A stretch of 6,374 nt of DNA from Campylobacterales bacterium (GCA_027009865.1 JALVCR010000317.1:1-6374); one strand, 5' to 3'. Counted from the stretch's first letter, positions 1-6,374 are shown. Translations and numbers: made by a program. Notes: generated by a model from the sequence alone, not told the origin.

Positions 1-1949
1 GCCGTCATCAAATCGACAATTAGACTATCTCCCGGATTTGCAAAAATTTTCCCCTCTCCTATTCCAAATCCCATAGCTTTGGGATTGCTATGGCAGCTCT
101 CGCAGGATCTCGCCTCCTTTTGAACAGTATGAGAATGAACGGGAGCCATATCTATGGCAAGAACATCTTGCATATTATCTTTGGTTTTATATATATGATT
201 TTGAACTATCGCTTTTTGATTTTTCCCTATTACGGTTACCGTTGTCTGACATCCCGGAATTGCGGGAGCTATGCGCCCCTCTCCGTTTACTGCCAAAATA
301 GGGTCTTCCCATCTAAGATAGCTTCTTGTTTCGGTAACTTTTCCATCTATTAAAAAATCTTTCAGATTGCCTCTCTTTGCGGCATCTCTTCCCTGATTAT
401 CATGAGCATGAGCAACTGCAAGCCAATCTACACTCTTTTTTCCATTGCTATAGTCAACTTTTACATGACATCCAAAACATTGAGGAGCCCACGTATCATG
501 ACAGGTATAGCACTCCATTTTATCGATATGTTTTCCTATCTGGACCATAGCAACTTTAGCTTTTTGACTTAATTTATGCTCTTTTGCAAGCTTTTTAAGA
601 GGCTCTAATTTTAAATCTTTGCCGCTTGATAAATGGACTATAATTTCATCTCCATTCTTTACGACATTTCCAAGCGGATTTCCTCTTGCGCTTAAAAGAT
701 ACCCCTCTTTAGGATTATAGTAAGCTCCTTTTTTTAGATAATTTGCCAAAGTTTTAACAACGCCTCTTGGTTTATTTGATAATTTTCTTCCAAACTCATC
801 TCCCGCCCCCAAAGGAAGCTCCCAAGGATATTTATCCGGAGTGCCGTGGCAGTCTTGACACTCAATCTCTACAGGCGCTAAAGTGCTGCCGGCAATTTTG
901 CCATCCCCGTGCACATCCAAAGAGGTATGGCAGTCTTGACACAGCATCCCTTTTTTATAGTGGACATCCTCGCTCATATGAAGATAGTGTTTGGTATGAA
1001 GTTTAGGTTGGGCTTTTCCGCTCTCATCAAAAGTCGGATTGTAAGCTGTTTCCATCAATCCCTGATAACTGACGCCTATTCTCTTTCCTCTGTTGTGGCA
1101 TGTGGTGCATGTCTCAACCGGAATTCCACTGTAAGTTAAACCGTTTATATAAACTTTGGCATCTCTGCTGGCTTGAATTTGATGAGTCAAAAGATGTCCC
1201 GGCTCTTTTGGAATAGTCGGATCTCCTCCTTCATAAAATCCGTTATTTGAATAGGGAATATGGCAGCTGCTGCATCCCATCCCCCTAAAATCCCCTCTTC
1301 TGCTTCTTCCCTTGCTTGCGGTATGACATCTAAGGCACTCCTCTCTAAGATAAGTAATAGCCGCAAGACGCGGATTTTTTTCAACTTCATCGGCAGTTGG
1401 AGCGGGCGGAAGCTTTATAGTCTTATTTACATAAACTTGAGGCTCTTTTTTAGATAGAGTTTTCATATATTTTCTATAAGTTTCGCTGCCTATTCTTTTG
1501 TGAAGATTTGAGAGATTGTAATTTGCATATTTATGCTCTCTCATATTCCATCCAAATCCCCATAAAGCTCCCTGAATTTTTCCCTGCTCTGTATTCATAA
1601 GATTGTTCATCTGAGAAGATACTTGCTCTTTATGGCACATTCCGCAGGTATTTTTATTAATCCAAGCGCTTCCGGGATCCGGATAGAAATTTTTAGGCCC
1701 TTCATGATTTAAAAAATATTTTATGCTTCCTTTATGAGCATCCTCTTTGTTATCAGCTTTTGGATCTCCACCGTGGCACACTATACAGCTATTGTCGGGA
1801 AAACCGGCTTTAGAGGCAATCTTTTTTATAGCTTTTGCCATACCGCTGTTTGGATCTCTTATATTTTCAATTCCCCTATGACATTCAATACAGTTATTGG
1901 CATAAACAAAAGCTATAAAAAAAACTAAACTAAAAAAATATCTTTTCAT
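1..1949 (-). CDS. Exported multiheme c-type cytochrome with at least 11 haems, 3' end outside window
   Basis: Open for 649 codons from ATG at 1949 to the left edge with no stop; the C-terminus is missing. AAGG (1957-1960) sits 7 nt before the ATG. Residues 1-17 form a Sec signal peptide (MKRYFFSLVFFIAFVYA, cleavage likely after A17). Eleven CXXCH haem-attachment motifs start at residues 20, 55, 102, 205, 226, 281, 337, 364, 480, 491 and 616. About 19 other histidines (for example H318, H321, H324, H330) could be distal ligands, which fits bis-His haems. No CXXCK or CX15CH site is present, so there is no NrfA- or MccA-type catalytic haem. The only non-haem cysteine is C567, in APAIPGCQ. Two long haem-free stretches (369-479, 496-615) contain predicted beta-strands. 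Expected role: electron transfer in the periplasm or at the cell surface. Partner and terminal acceptor are not evident, and I cannot assign a named family. Probably co-transcribed with the upstream lipoprotein gene. Confidence 0.93.
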   Translation of the reverse strand, partial: MKRYFFSLVFFIAFVYANNCIECHRGIENIRDPNSGMAKAIKKIASKAGFPDNSCIVCHGGDPKADNKEDAHKGSIKYFLNHEGPKNFYPDPGSAWINKNTCGMCHKEQVSSQMNNLMNTEQGKIQGALWGFGWNMREHKYANYNLSNLHKRIGSETYRKYMKTLSKKEPQVYVNKTIKLPPAPTADEVEKNPRLAAITYLREECLRCHTASKGRSRRGDFRGMGCSSCHIPYSNNGFYEGGDPTIPKEPGHLLTHQIQASRDAKVYINGLTYSGIPVETCTTCHNRGKRIGVSYQGLMETAYNPTFDESGKAQPKLHTKHYLHMSEDVHYKKGMLCQDCHTSLDVHGDGKIAGSTLAPVEIECQDCHGTPDKYPWELPLGAGDEFGRKLSNKPRGVVKTLANYLKKGAYYNPKEGYLLSARGNPLGNVVKNGDEIIVHLSSGKDLKLEPLKKLAKEHKLSQKAKVAMVQIGKHIDKMECYTCHDTWAPQCFGCHVKVDYSNGKKSVDWLAVAHAHDNQGRDAAKRGNLKDFLIDGKVTETRSYLRWEDPILAVNGEGRIAPAIPGCQTTVTVIGKNQKAIVQNHIYKTKDNMQDVLAIDMAPVHSHTVQKEARSCESCHSNPKAMGFGIGEGKIFANPGDSLIVDLMT

Positions 1950-2022
1950 AATAAAACCTTATAATACTTTTTTTCATTATCTCATAAAAATCCGAAAAGT
2001 ATCTTTAAAAGGAATCTGAAAT
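1950..2022 (-). other. 73-bp spacer between lipoprotein and cytochrome genes
   Basis: Short A/T-rich gap between the TAG of the lipoprotein gene and the ATG of the cytochrome gene, small enough for co-transcription. It holds the cytochrome ribosome-binding site and an 8-bp inverted repeat (atactttt at 1964-1971, aaaagtat at 1995-2002) with a 23-nt loop. The stem is A/T-rich and the U-run is not placed after it, so it is not a convincing terminator. On the minus strand, TGAGATAAT (GATAAT at 1976-1981) resembles an extended -10 element without a clear -35, so a weak internal promoter for the cytochrome is possible. Confidence 0.4.
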
Positions 2023-2685
2023 CTACTTTTTAAACAAATGAAAAGGAGAAAAAATACCGCCTCTCCATGGTCTTGTCTCCACTTCATACGGATATGAGAG
2101 GTATATTCTTCTAAAAGTTTTGGGAGTATATGTTTTGCAGCTTTTATTGGAAGGAACAAAATATATATCTATATACTCTTCATCTCTATGTCTATTATAA
2201 TAGGTGAAACTGTTTTTTCTCTTTTGGGGATCCCATTGCAGTTTTATCTCTTCTCTTGTTTTTTTAAAACAGGCTTTAGAGCCGGGCGGCAGATCCACAT
2301 ACAAAAGTATTTTGACACTCCCCTCTCCTACCGCCGCTTTATAGTAGTGCTGAATGGAGGCTAAAGAGATATCGTCAAAAAAATCACCATCTAAAATAAA
2401 TCTTGAAAGAGAAGCTATCTCATCAAAAGTTAGTCTATTTTTTGGATCTTTTATTACAAATGTCTGAATATCTGTCTCATAACTTGTAAAAAAATCTTTT
2501 CTATACTCTCTTTCTCTTTTTACTTCATAACCCTTTTTAATAAGAGCCTCTTGAAATTTTTTTGCTGTTACATTGTCGATACCGTCTATTGTAATTCTAA
2601 ATTCCGGAATAAAAACCGGAGGCGTGCAGCCAGTCATGATAAGGAGAGTAAAGAGTGTGAGGAATATCTTAACAATTCTAATCAT
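2023..2685 (-). CDS. Putative envelope lipoprotein of unknown function, 220 aa
   Basis: ATG at 2685 is preceded by AGGAGG (2691-2696) at 5 nt, a strong ribosome-binding site that fixes the start. Residues 1-19 are a lipoprotein signal peptide: a basic R3/K6 region, a hydrophobic core, then IMTGC with C20 as the probable lipidated cysteine. Methionine at -3 is a less usual lipobox residue. The mature part is mixed alpha/beta, mildly basic and aromatic-rich. A segment near residues 31-53 (ITIDGIDNVTAKKFQEAL and on) looks like a small beta-alpha-beta unit, and C139 and C183 could form a disulfide. There are no haem motifs, catalytic signatures or further membrane spans. I do not recognise the family. 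Its place 73 bp upstream of the multiheme cytochrome, on the same strand, suggests a shared transcript and possibly a role in anchoring or assembling the cytochrome; that role is inference. Confidence 0.85.
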   Translation of the reverse strand: MIRIVKIFLTLFTLLIMTGCTPPVFIPEFRITIDGIDNVTAKKFQEALIKKGYEVKREREYRKDFFTSYETDIQTFVIKDPKNRLTFDEIASLSRFILDGDFFDDISLASIQHYYKAAVGEGSVKILLYVDLPPGSKACFKKTREEIKLQWDPQKRKNSFTYYNRHRDEEYIDIYFVPSNKSCKTYTPKTFRRIYLSYPYEVETRPWRGGIFSPFHLFKK

Positions 2686-2703
2686 ACACGCCTCCTGTAT
2701 ATT

Positions 2704-2732
2704 ATTTTATCACAAAAAACATAAAAAGTAAA
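2704..2732 (-). promoter_or_regulatory. Candidate proximal promoter for lipoprotein-cytochrome genes
   Basis: Read on the minus strand: TTTACT (2727-2732) as a -35-like box, a 17-bp spacer, then TAAAAT (2704-2709) as a -10-like box, preceded by GTGA. Transcription would begin near 2697 and leave a leader of only about a dozen bases, so AGGAGG would lie almost at the 5' end. Matches like this are easily found by chance in such A/T-rich DNA. Confidence 0.3.
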
Positions 2733-2821
2733 AAAAAGAGTTAAAATCAAATTTTTTATTACTGTTTCAAAAAGGAAAAAATAATCTCAAATAAAAGTTT
2801 TATTTATTTTTTTAATAAATT

Positions 2822-2851
2822 ATTATAGAATACATTGAAATTTTTCATCAA
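2822..2851 (-). promoter_or_regulatory. Candidate distal promoter for lipoprotein-cytochrome genes
   Basis: Read on the minus strand: TTGATG (2846-2851) as -35, an 18-bp spacer and a perfect TATAAT (2822-2827) as -10. Transcription would start near 2815 and give a leader of about 130 nt before the lipoprotein ATG. The -10 is a better match than in the proximal candidate, but the A/T background lowers its weight. Confidence 0.3.
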
Positions 2852-2870
2852 AGGTTTTAAAATAGCAAAT

Positions 2871-2886
2871 TAAATTTATAAATTTA
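2871..2886. repeat. 16-bp perfect palindrome, possible operator
   Basis: TAAATTTATAAATTTA is its own reverse complement. It lies about 20 bp upstream of the distal minus-strand promoter candidate and roughly 280 bp upstream of the tolC promoter. It could bind a dimeric regulator, but a palindrome made only of A and T is not very unlikely by chance in a region of this composition. Confidence 0.25.
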
Positions 2887-3133
2887 TTTTCTATATTTAA
2901 AGGAAAATATTTTTAACAAATAAAAAACATCATTTGTCTTATTTTTCATTAAAAAGTTTGTTCTAAAATCTTAGATAATTTAATTTTTTATCTTAAATAA
3001 GAAATATTCTAAATATGCAAGTTTTGGGGAATTCTTAGGAAAATACAAATCTTCTTTTATGGAAATAAAGGGTTTTATGTGTAAAAATATATAGCGCAAA
3101 TGAAAAAATGACAAATATTTGATTTATAACAAA

Positions 3134-3167
3134 TTTTTCTTTACTTTTATAAAATTTTTGATATAAT
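3134..3167 (+). promoter_or_regulatory. Probable sigma-70 promoter of the type I secretion genes
   Basis: A perfect extended -10, TGATATAAT (TATAAT at 3162-3167), lies 36 bp before the tolC start codon. Upstream, T-tracts recur about every 10-11 bp (3134-3138, 3145-3148, 3155-3159). This resembles the Campylobacter/Helicobacter sigma-70 promoters, which use periodic T-tracts in place of a defined -35 box. TTTACT (3140-3145), 16 bp before the -10, could serve as a weak -35. Transcription should begin near 3174. Confidence 0.6.
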
Positions 3168-3191
3168 TGAGCAAGATTTTAGATAAAAATT

Positions 3192-3196
3192 AGGAG
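3192..3196 (+). promoter_or_regulatory. Ribosome-binding site selecting the GTG start of tolC-like gene
   Basis: AGGAG ends 7 nt before GTG at 3204, and this GTG is followed at once by a signal-peptide sequence (KKHLIATLIVF). The next in-frame ATG, at residue 43, would remove the signal peptide, so the GTG start is well supported. Confidence 0.8.
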
Positions 3197-3203
3197 TTCT
3201 CTC

Positions 3204-4553
3204 GTGAAAAAACATTTAATAGCTACATTAATTGTGTTTTCTTTGGAAAGTTTAAGTTTTTCTTTTACTTTAAGAGACGGGGTAATCCAAACAATAGATA
3301 CAAACCCCCAGATAAAAGAGAAAACAAGAGAATATAGAGCAATGAAAGAAGCTCTTAAAGCCACTTTCTCTCAATACTATCCCAAAATAGATATCATTGG
3401 CGCATATGGATATGAAAAATCAAACAATTCAAATACCGGCTTCAAAAATAAATCAATGCAAAGAAAAGAAGCCGATGTCAAAATAACACAACAAATTTTC
3501 AACGGTTTTGAGACAAATTACGCGGTAAAAAGAGACGAATATAAAACAAAAGCTGCAAAAGAGGCAATTTACGAGAAAGCAAGCTTTTTAGCTCTTGAAG
3601 CTATAGAAACATATTTAAACCTTTTGATGGATCAAGAGTTAATAGAGCTTGCAAAAGAGAACTTAAAAAATCACGAAGAGATATATGAAAAAATAAAAGA
3701 ACAAACTGAAAGCGGAGCATTAGCTAAATCAAATCTTGCTTTAATTCAAAGCAGATTAGCCCTTGCAAAATCAAACCTTGTAACTTATGAGAACAGATAT
3801 CAAGACGATATTACAAAATTTTATAAACTTGCTGGCTACAACATAGATATAGAGAATTTGGAAAAGCCATCTTTTGATATCGAAATTCCTCAAACTTTCA
3901 AAGAGATAACGGATATAGCAAACAAGAATAATCCGGCAATAAAAGCTCAAAAATATAATCTTTTAGCATCAAAAGCTGAGTATTACCGATCTCAAAACAA
4001 CTTCTATCCCCATTTTAGTTTGGAGGCTGATAAAGGATGGAACAAAAATATAGCCGGTGTTAAAGGAAAACATTACAATACAACCGTTTTGCTTAAAGCC
4101 AGATACAATTTTTTTAACGGCGGCAAGGATTTCGTAACACTTCAAAAAAACATAAGCCTTCTTCACAAACAAAATGAAATCTTAAGAAATATAGAGAGAA
4201 AAATTTTTGAAAACTCCCGTTTGGCTTGGACTACAATAAAATTAACCGATGAGAAAGAGGAATATTTAAAAGATCATGTAAAGTTTATAGAAAAAACTTT
4301 AAAACTCTACAAAGAGGAATATAATTTAGGCAAAAGAAGCCTTTTTGAAATTTTGGATGCTGAAAATGAAAATTTCTCAGCAAAAAGAGAATATGTAAAG
4401 GCAAATTATGAAAGACTTGCCGCAAAATATAAACTGTTATATGTAATGGGTAAGCTTTTGGAAAAATTAAACGTAGATTTATCAAATAAGATGTGTCTTG
4501 ACGTATGCAAAGATTCTCAAAGAATATTAAATAAAATAAAAGATGAAGAGTAA
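3204..4553 (+). CDS. TolC-family outer-membrane channel of a type I secretion system
   Basis: A 449-residue protein, close to the usual TolC/LapE length. Its trimer should form the outer-membrane barrel and periplasmic tunnel through which substrate passes from the ABC exporter. Residues 1 to about 20 are a signal peptide. The rest shows the two repeats of the outer-membrane efflux family: TLRDGVIQTIDTNPQI after the signal peptide, a first coiled-coil hairpin around ESGALAKSN (169-177), and the matching second hairpin with LGKRSLFEILDAEN (375-388). The second motif is a hallmark of the type I secretion (AggA/LapE-like) branch. The C-terminal tail has an unusual C431-x3-C435 pair in the periplasmic end, possibly a disulfide. 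The start is GTG with AGGAG 7 nt upstream. The next gene is an ABC exporter beginning about 15 nt after the TAA, so the two form an operon. A drug-efflux TolC is less likely given that neighbour. No gene symbol is assigned because tolC/lapE orthology cannot be settled here. Confidence 0.93.
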   Translation: MKKHLIATLIVFSLESLSFSFTLRDGVIQTIDTNPQIKEKTREYRAMKEALKATFSQYYPKIDIIGAYGYEKSNNSNTGFKNKSMQRKEADVKITQQIFNGFETNYAVKRDEYKTKAAKEAIYEKASFLALEAIETYLNLLMDQELIELAKENLKNHEEIYEKIKEQTESGALAKSNLALIQSRLALAKSNLVTYENRYQDDITKFYKLAGYNIDIENLEKPSFDIEIPQTFKEITDIANKNNPAIKAQKYNLLASKAEYYRSQNNFYPHFSLEADKGWNKNIAGVKGKHYNTTVLLKARYNFFNGGKDFVTLQKNISLLHKQNEILRNIERKIFENSRLAWTTIKLTDEKEEYLKDHVKFIEKTLKLYKEEYNLGKRSLFEILDAENENFSAKREYVKANYERLAAKYKLLYVMGKLLEKLNVDLSNKMCLDVCKDSQRILNKIKDEE

Positions 4554-4554
4554 G

Positions 4555-4571
4555 AAAGGAACATTAATATC
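4555..4571 (+). promoter_or_regulatory. Ribosome-binding site and non-standard ATC start of the ABC exporter
   Basis: AAAGGA (4555-4560) directly follows the tolC-like TAA. The only in-frame codons at or near the right distance are ATT (4563, 2 nt away) and ATC (4569, 8 nt away); no ATG, GTG or TTG exists in this frame until TTG at 4665. ATC gives I/M-ENILNDNLLDSL, a natural exporter N-terminus. An alternative is ATG at 4543, which overlaps the tolC-like stop codon region but lies in another frame and would need a one-base shift before 4584. Confidence 0.5.
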
Positions 4572-6374
4572 GAAAATATTTTAAATGACAATCTTTTAGA
4601 TTCGCTAATACTTTTCGCAAAACTTCATAACGTATCTATAAAAAAAGAGGAGATTTTATCCTCTTTGCCACTTGATAAAAATAACCCTTCTCTTATTTTT
4701 TCTGCAAACTCTTTTTCTTTGAACTTTGAAAAAGCGGCTAAAAAAGCTGGATTTAACTCAAAACTTATAAAAGAGAAATTGGAAAATATCTCCCCTTTAT
4801 ATCTTCCAATTATTCTTCTTTTAAAAAATCAAAAAAGCGTCATTCTAAAAGAGATTGACAAAAAAAATAAAAAAGCAACTATCTTAATTCCGGAAGTGGA
4901 AGGAGAAGAGGAGATAGAGCTTGAAAAACTAAAAGAGGAGTATTTAGGCTTTGCAATTCTTCTAAAAAAAGAGCCAAAATATAAAGATCATAAAGCTAAA
5001 AATTTAGCAAAAAAACATAAACACTGGTTTTGGTCTGTTCTTTGGAAATATAGAAAAATTTATGCTGACGTTTTAATAAGCTCATTTTTGATAAATCTTT
5101 TTGTTTTGGCAATTCCTCTTTTTACAAGAAATGTTTATGATAGAGTTATACCAAATAACGCAATAGAGACTCTGTGGTCTTTTGCAATAGGAGTTATAGT
5201 AATTTTGATTTTGGATGCTATATTAAAGCATCTTAGAACATATTTTTTAGAACTTGCCGCTAAAAAGAGCGATATTTTAATGTCTTCGGCAATTTTTGAA
5301 AAAGTTTTGAATCTAAATTTGGAAAACAAACCAGCTTCCGTAGGCTCTTTTGCAAACAATTTAAAAGAGTTTGAAAGTATAAGATCTTTTTTCAACGCTT
5401 CTACGATTTCCGCGGTTATTGATTTGCCTTTTGTTTTAATATTTTTAATAACAATCTTCTATCTTGGAGGCTCTTTAGTAATCATTCCTATAATTACAAT
5501 TTTAACTCTTTTAATTTCTACACTGATTTTCAGAAAACCTCTTCAAAAAAGCATAGAAGAGAGCTACCACATAGCAAGCGAAAAGAGCTCAATTTTAATA
5601 GAGTTTATATCGGCTCTTGAGACAATAAAATCCTTTGCCGCTCAAAACTTCTCCCAGCACTCCTATGAAGAGATAACGGCCGATTTGGCAAAAAAGGGGA
5701 TGAAAACCAAAATTTTATCAAGCGTAATAGCAACTTTGACATCATTTTTAATACAATTAAACACCGTTTTGGTAATTATCTATGGAGTCTATCTAATAAA
5801 AGAGGGAGAGCTTACAATGGGCTCTTTGATTGCATGCACAATCTTATCTTCAAGATCGATAGCCCCGTTTGCAAGAGTAGCCTCTTTAATTTCAAATTAC
5901 GAGCATACCAAAACGGCATACGATACCCTAAATGAGATTATGAATCTCCCAAATGAAAGAGAGGATGAAAAAACTTATATAAGCTTGCCTAAAATAAAGG
6001 GAGCCATAACTTTTAAAAACGTAACATTCTCCTACCCCAACCAAAAAGAACCGGCTTTAAATAACTGCTCTTTTTCCATAAAACCTAAAGAGAAAGTTGC
6101 GATAATCGGCAAAATGGGATCTGGCAAAACCACAATAGAAAAACTTATTTTAAAACTCTATAAACCTCAAAAGGGACACATATTAATAGACGGAATAGAT
6201 ATAAATCAGATAGATCCCCTCTTTTTAAGAAAAAATATCTCCTATGTTCCCCAAGATATCACTCTCTTTAGAGGAACGATCAAAGATAATATCACCTATA
6301 AAAATCCTTTTGCAAAAGAGCAGGATATTATAAAAGCTGTTAATCTATCAGGAGCTTTTGAGTTTATAAATGCC
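4569..6374 (+). CDS. Type I secretion ABC exporter, LapB/HlyB type, 3' end outside window
   Basis: Open to the right edge (602 codons from ATC 4569); the C-terminus is missing. This is an inner-membrane permease-ATPase that should drive one-step export through the TolC-like channel encoded just upstream. Residues 1 to about 135 are a C39-like peptidase domain with no cysteine; the catalytic histidine region reads QKSVILKEI (S90), so it should bind but not cleave substrate. About six membrane spans follow (about 168-187, 203-223, 283-303, 305-323, 385-410 and 418-435). The ATPase domain shows an A-loop tyrosine (Y489 in FSYP), Walker A GKMGSGKT (514-521) and a Q-loop (Q562 in YVPQD). The LSGGQ signature and Walker B lie beyond the edge. 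The gene is in the same frame as the upstream channel gene, separated by its TAA. A HlyD/LapC-type adaptor is expected next. The likely substrate is a large RTX or Bap-like adhesin, which is not in the window. The start codon is uncertain. Confidence 0.92.
   Translation, partial: MENILNDNLLDSLILFAKLHNVSIKKEEILSSLPLDKNNPSLIFSANSFSLNFEKAAKKAGFNSKLIKEKLENISPLYLPIILLLKNQKSVILKEIDKKNKKATILIPEVEGEEEIELEKLKEEYLGFAILLKKEPKYKDHKAKNLAKKHKHWFWSVLWKYRKIYADVLISSFLINLFVLAIPLFTRNVYDRVIPNNAIETLWSFAIGVIVILILDAILKHLRTYFLELAAKKSDILMSSAIFEKVLNLNLENKPASVGSFANNLKEFESIRSFFNASTISAVIDLPFVLIFLITIFYLGGSLVIIPIITILTLLISTLIFRKPLQKSIEESYHIASEKSSILIEFISALETIKSFAAQNFSQHSYEEITADLAKKGMKTKILSSVIATLTSFLIQLNTVLVIIYGVYLIKEGELTMGSLIACTILSSRSIAPFARVASLISNYEHTKTAYDTLNEIMNLPNEREDEKTYISLPKIKGAITFKNVTFSYPNQKEPALNNCSFSIKPKEKVAIIGKMGSGKTTIEKLILKLYKPQKGHILIDGIDINQIDPLFLRKNISYVPQDITLFRGTIKDNITYKNPFAKEQDIIKAVNLSGAFEFINA

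Larger units (their letters stand above)
2686..3203. other. 518-bp divergent intergenic region, extremely A/T-rich, no gene seen
   Basis: Lies between the divergent lipoprotein/cytochrome and tolC/ABC gene sets and must carry both promoters. It is almost all A and T with many homopolymer tracts. I find no open frame with a ribosome-binding site, no tRNA, no recognisable riboswitch core and no G/C-rich hairpin. Candidate promoters for each direction and one 16-bp palindrome are listed separately. The least A/T-rich part is about 3011-3100. It could be part of a leader or a small RNA, but nothing in it is diagnostic. Confidence 0.7.

Noticed and set aside
847..942. 15-bp direct repeat (tggcagtcttgacac at 847-861 and 928-942)
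   Set aside because: Both copies encode the same haem motif (CQDCH, haems 7 and 8), in frame and 81 bp apart; the repeat comes from coding constraint, not from a mobile or regulatory element.
90..1928. Several plus-strand and one minus-strand open frames of 60-90 codons inside 1-1949
   Set aside because: They overlap the continuous minus-strand cytochrome frame, whose 11 haem motifs and signal peptide make it the real gene.
1964..2002. Inverted repeat atactttt/aaaagtat as a terminator between lipoprotein and cytochrome genes
   Set aside because: Only A/T-rich pairing, a 23-nt loop and no U-run after the stem on the minus strand.
3059..3094. Tiny ORF of 11 codons in the intergenic region (ATG 3059 to TAG)
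   Set aside because: No ribosome-binding site (preceded by cttctttt) and too short to distinguish from chance.
3179..3364. Minus-strand 61-codon frame overlapping the start of the tolC-like gene
   Set aside because: Antisense to a well-supported signal peptide and coding start, with no own support.
4551..4568. Stop-codon readthrough joining the TolC-like channel to the exporter, since both share one frame
   Set aside because: A fusion would tie an exported outer-membrane protein to an inner-membrane permease, which is not workable, and a ribosome-binding site lies directly after the TAA; the shared frame is probably coincidence.
5135..5395. Minus-strand 86-codon frame inside the ABC exporter
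   Set aside because: Antisense to conserved transmembrane-domain coding sequence; a shadow of the real frame.

Overview
The window is very A+T-rich, with A/T-ended codons, abundant AGA and ATA codons, Lys/Ile-rich proteins and T-tract promoters. Together with the gene content (a large periplasmic or surface multiheme c-type cytochrome beside an adhesin-type type I secretion system), this suggests a Campylobacterota (formerly Epsilonproteobacteria), possibly a vent or sulfidic-habitat lineage. That placement is an inference from style and gene content; there is no phylogenetic marker in the window.

Layout: two gene sets diverge from a 518-bp, extremely A/T-rich intergenic region (2686-3203). 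On the minus strand, a 220-residue lipoprotein of unknown function (2685-2023) is followed after 73 bp by a multiheme cytochrome c (1949 to beyond base 1). The cytochrome is cut by the left edge after 649 codons and already has 11 CXXCH haem sites. On the plus strand, a TolC-family outer-membrane channel (3204-4553, GTG start) is followed by a LapB/HlyB-type ABC exporter (about 4569 to beyond base 6374). The exporter is cut by the right edge after the Q-loop of its ATPase domain.

How they work together: the plus-strand pair supplies two of the three parts of a type I secretion channel, the outer-membrane duct and the inner-membrane ATPase. The periplasmic adaptor (HlyD/LapC type) would be expected just past the right edge. 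The exporter's N-terminal peptidase-like domain has no cysteine, so it should bind rather than cleave its substrate, as expected for export of large RTX or Bap-like adhesins. The minus-strand pair looks like an exported electron-transfer module: a signal peptide, at least 11 haems, and an envelope lipoprotein upstream that is probably co-transcribed.

The main oddity is the exporter start. No ATG, GTG or TTG lies in frame upstream of the N-terminal domain. The best-placed initiator is ATC at 4569, 8 nt after an AAAGGA ribosome-binding site. I see no RNA genes, mobile elements, CRISPR arrays or convincing intrinsic terminators.
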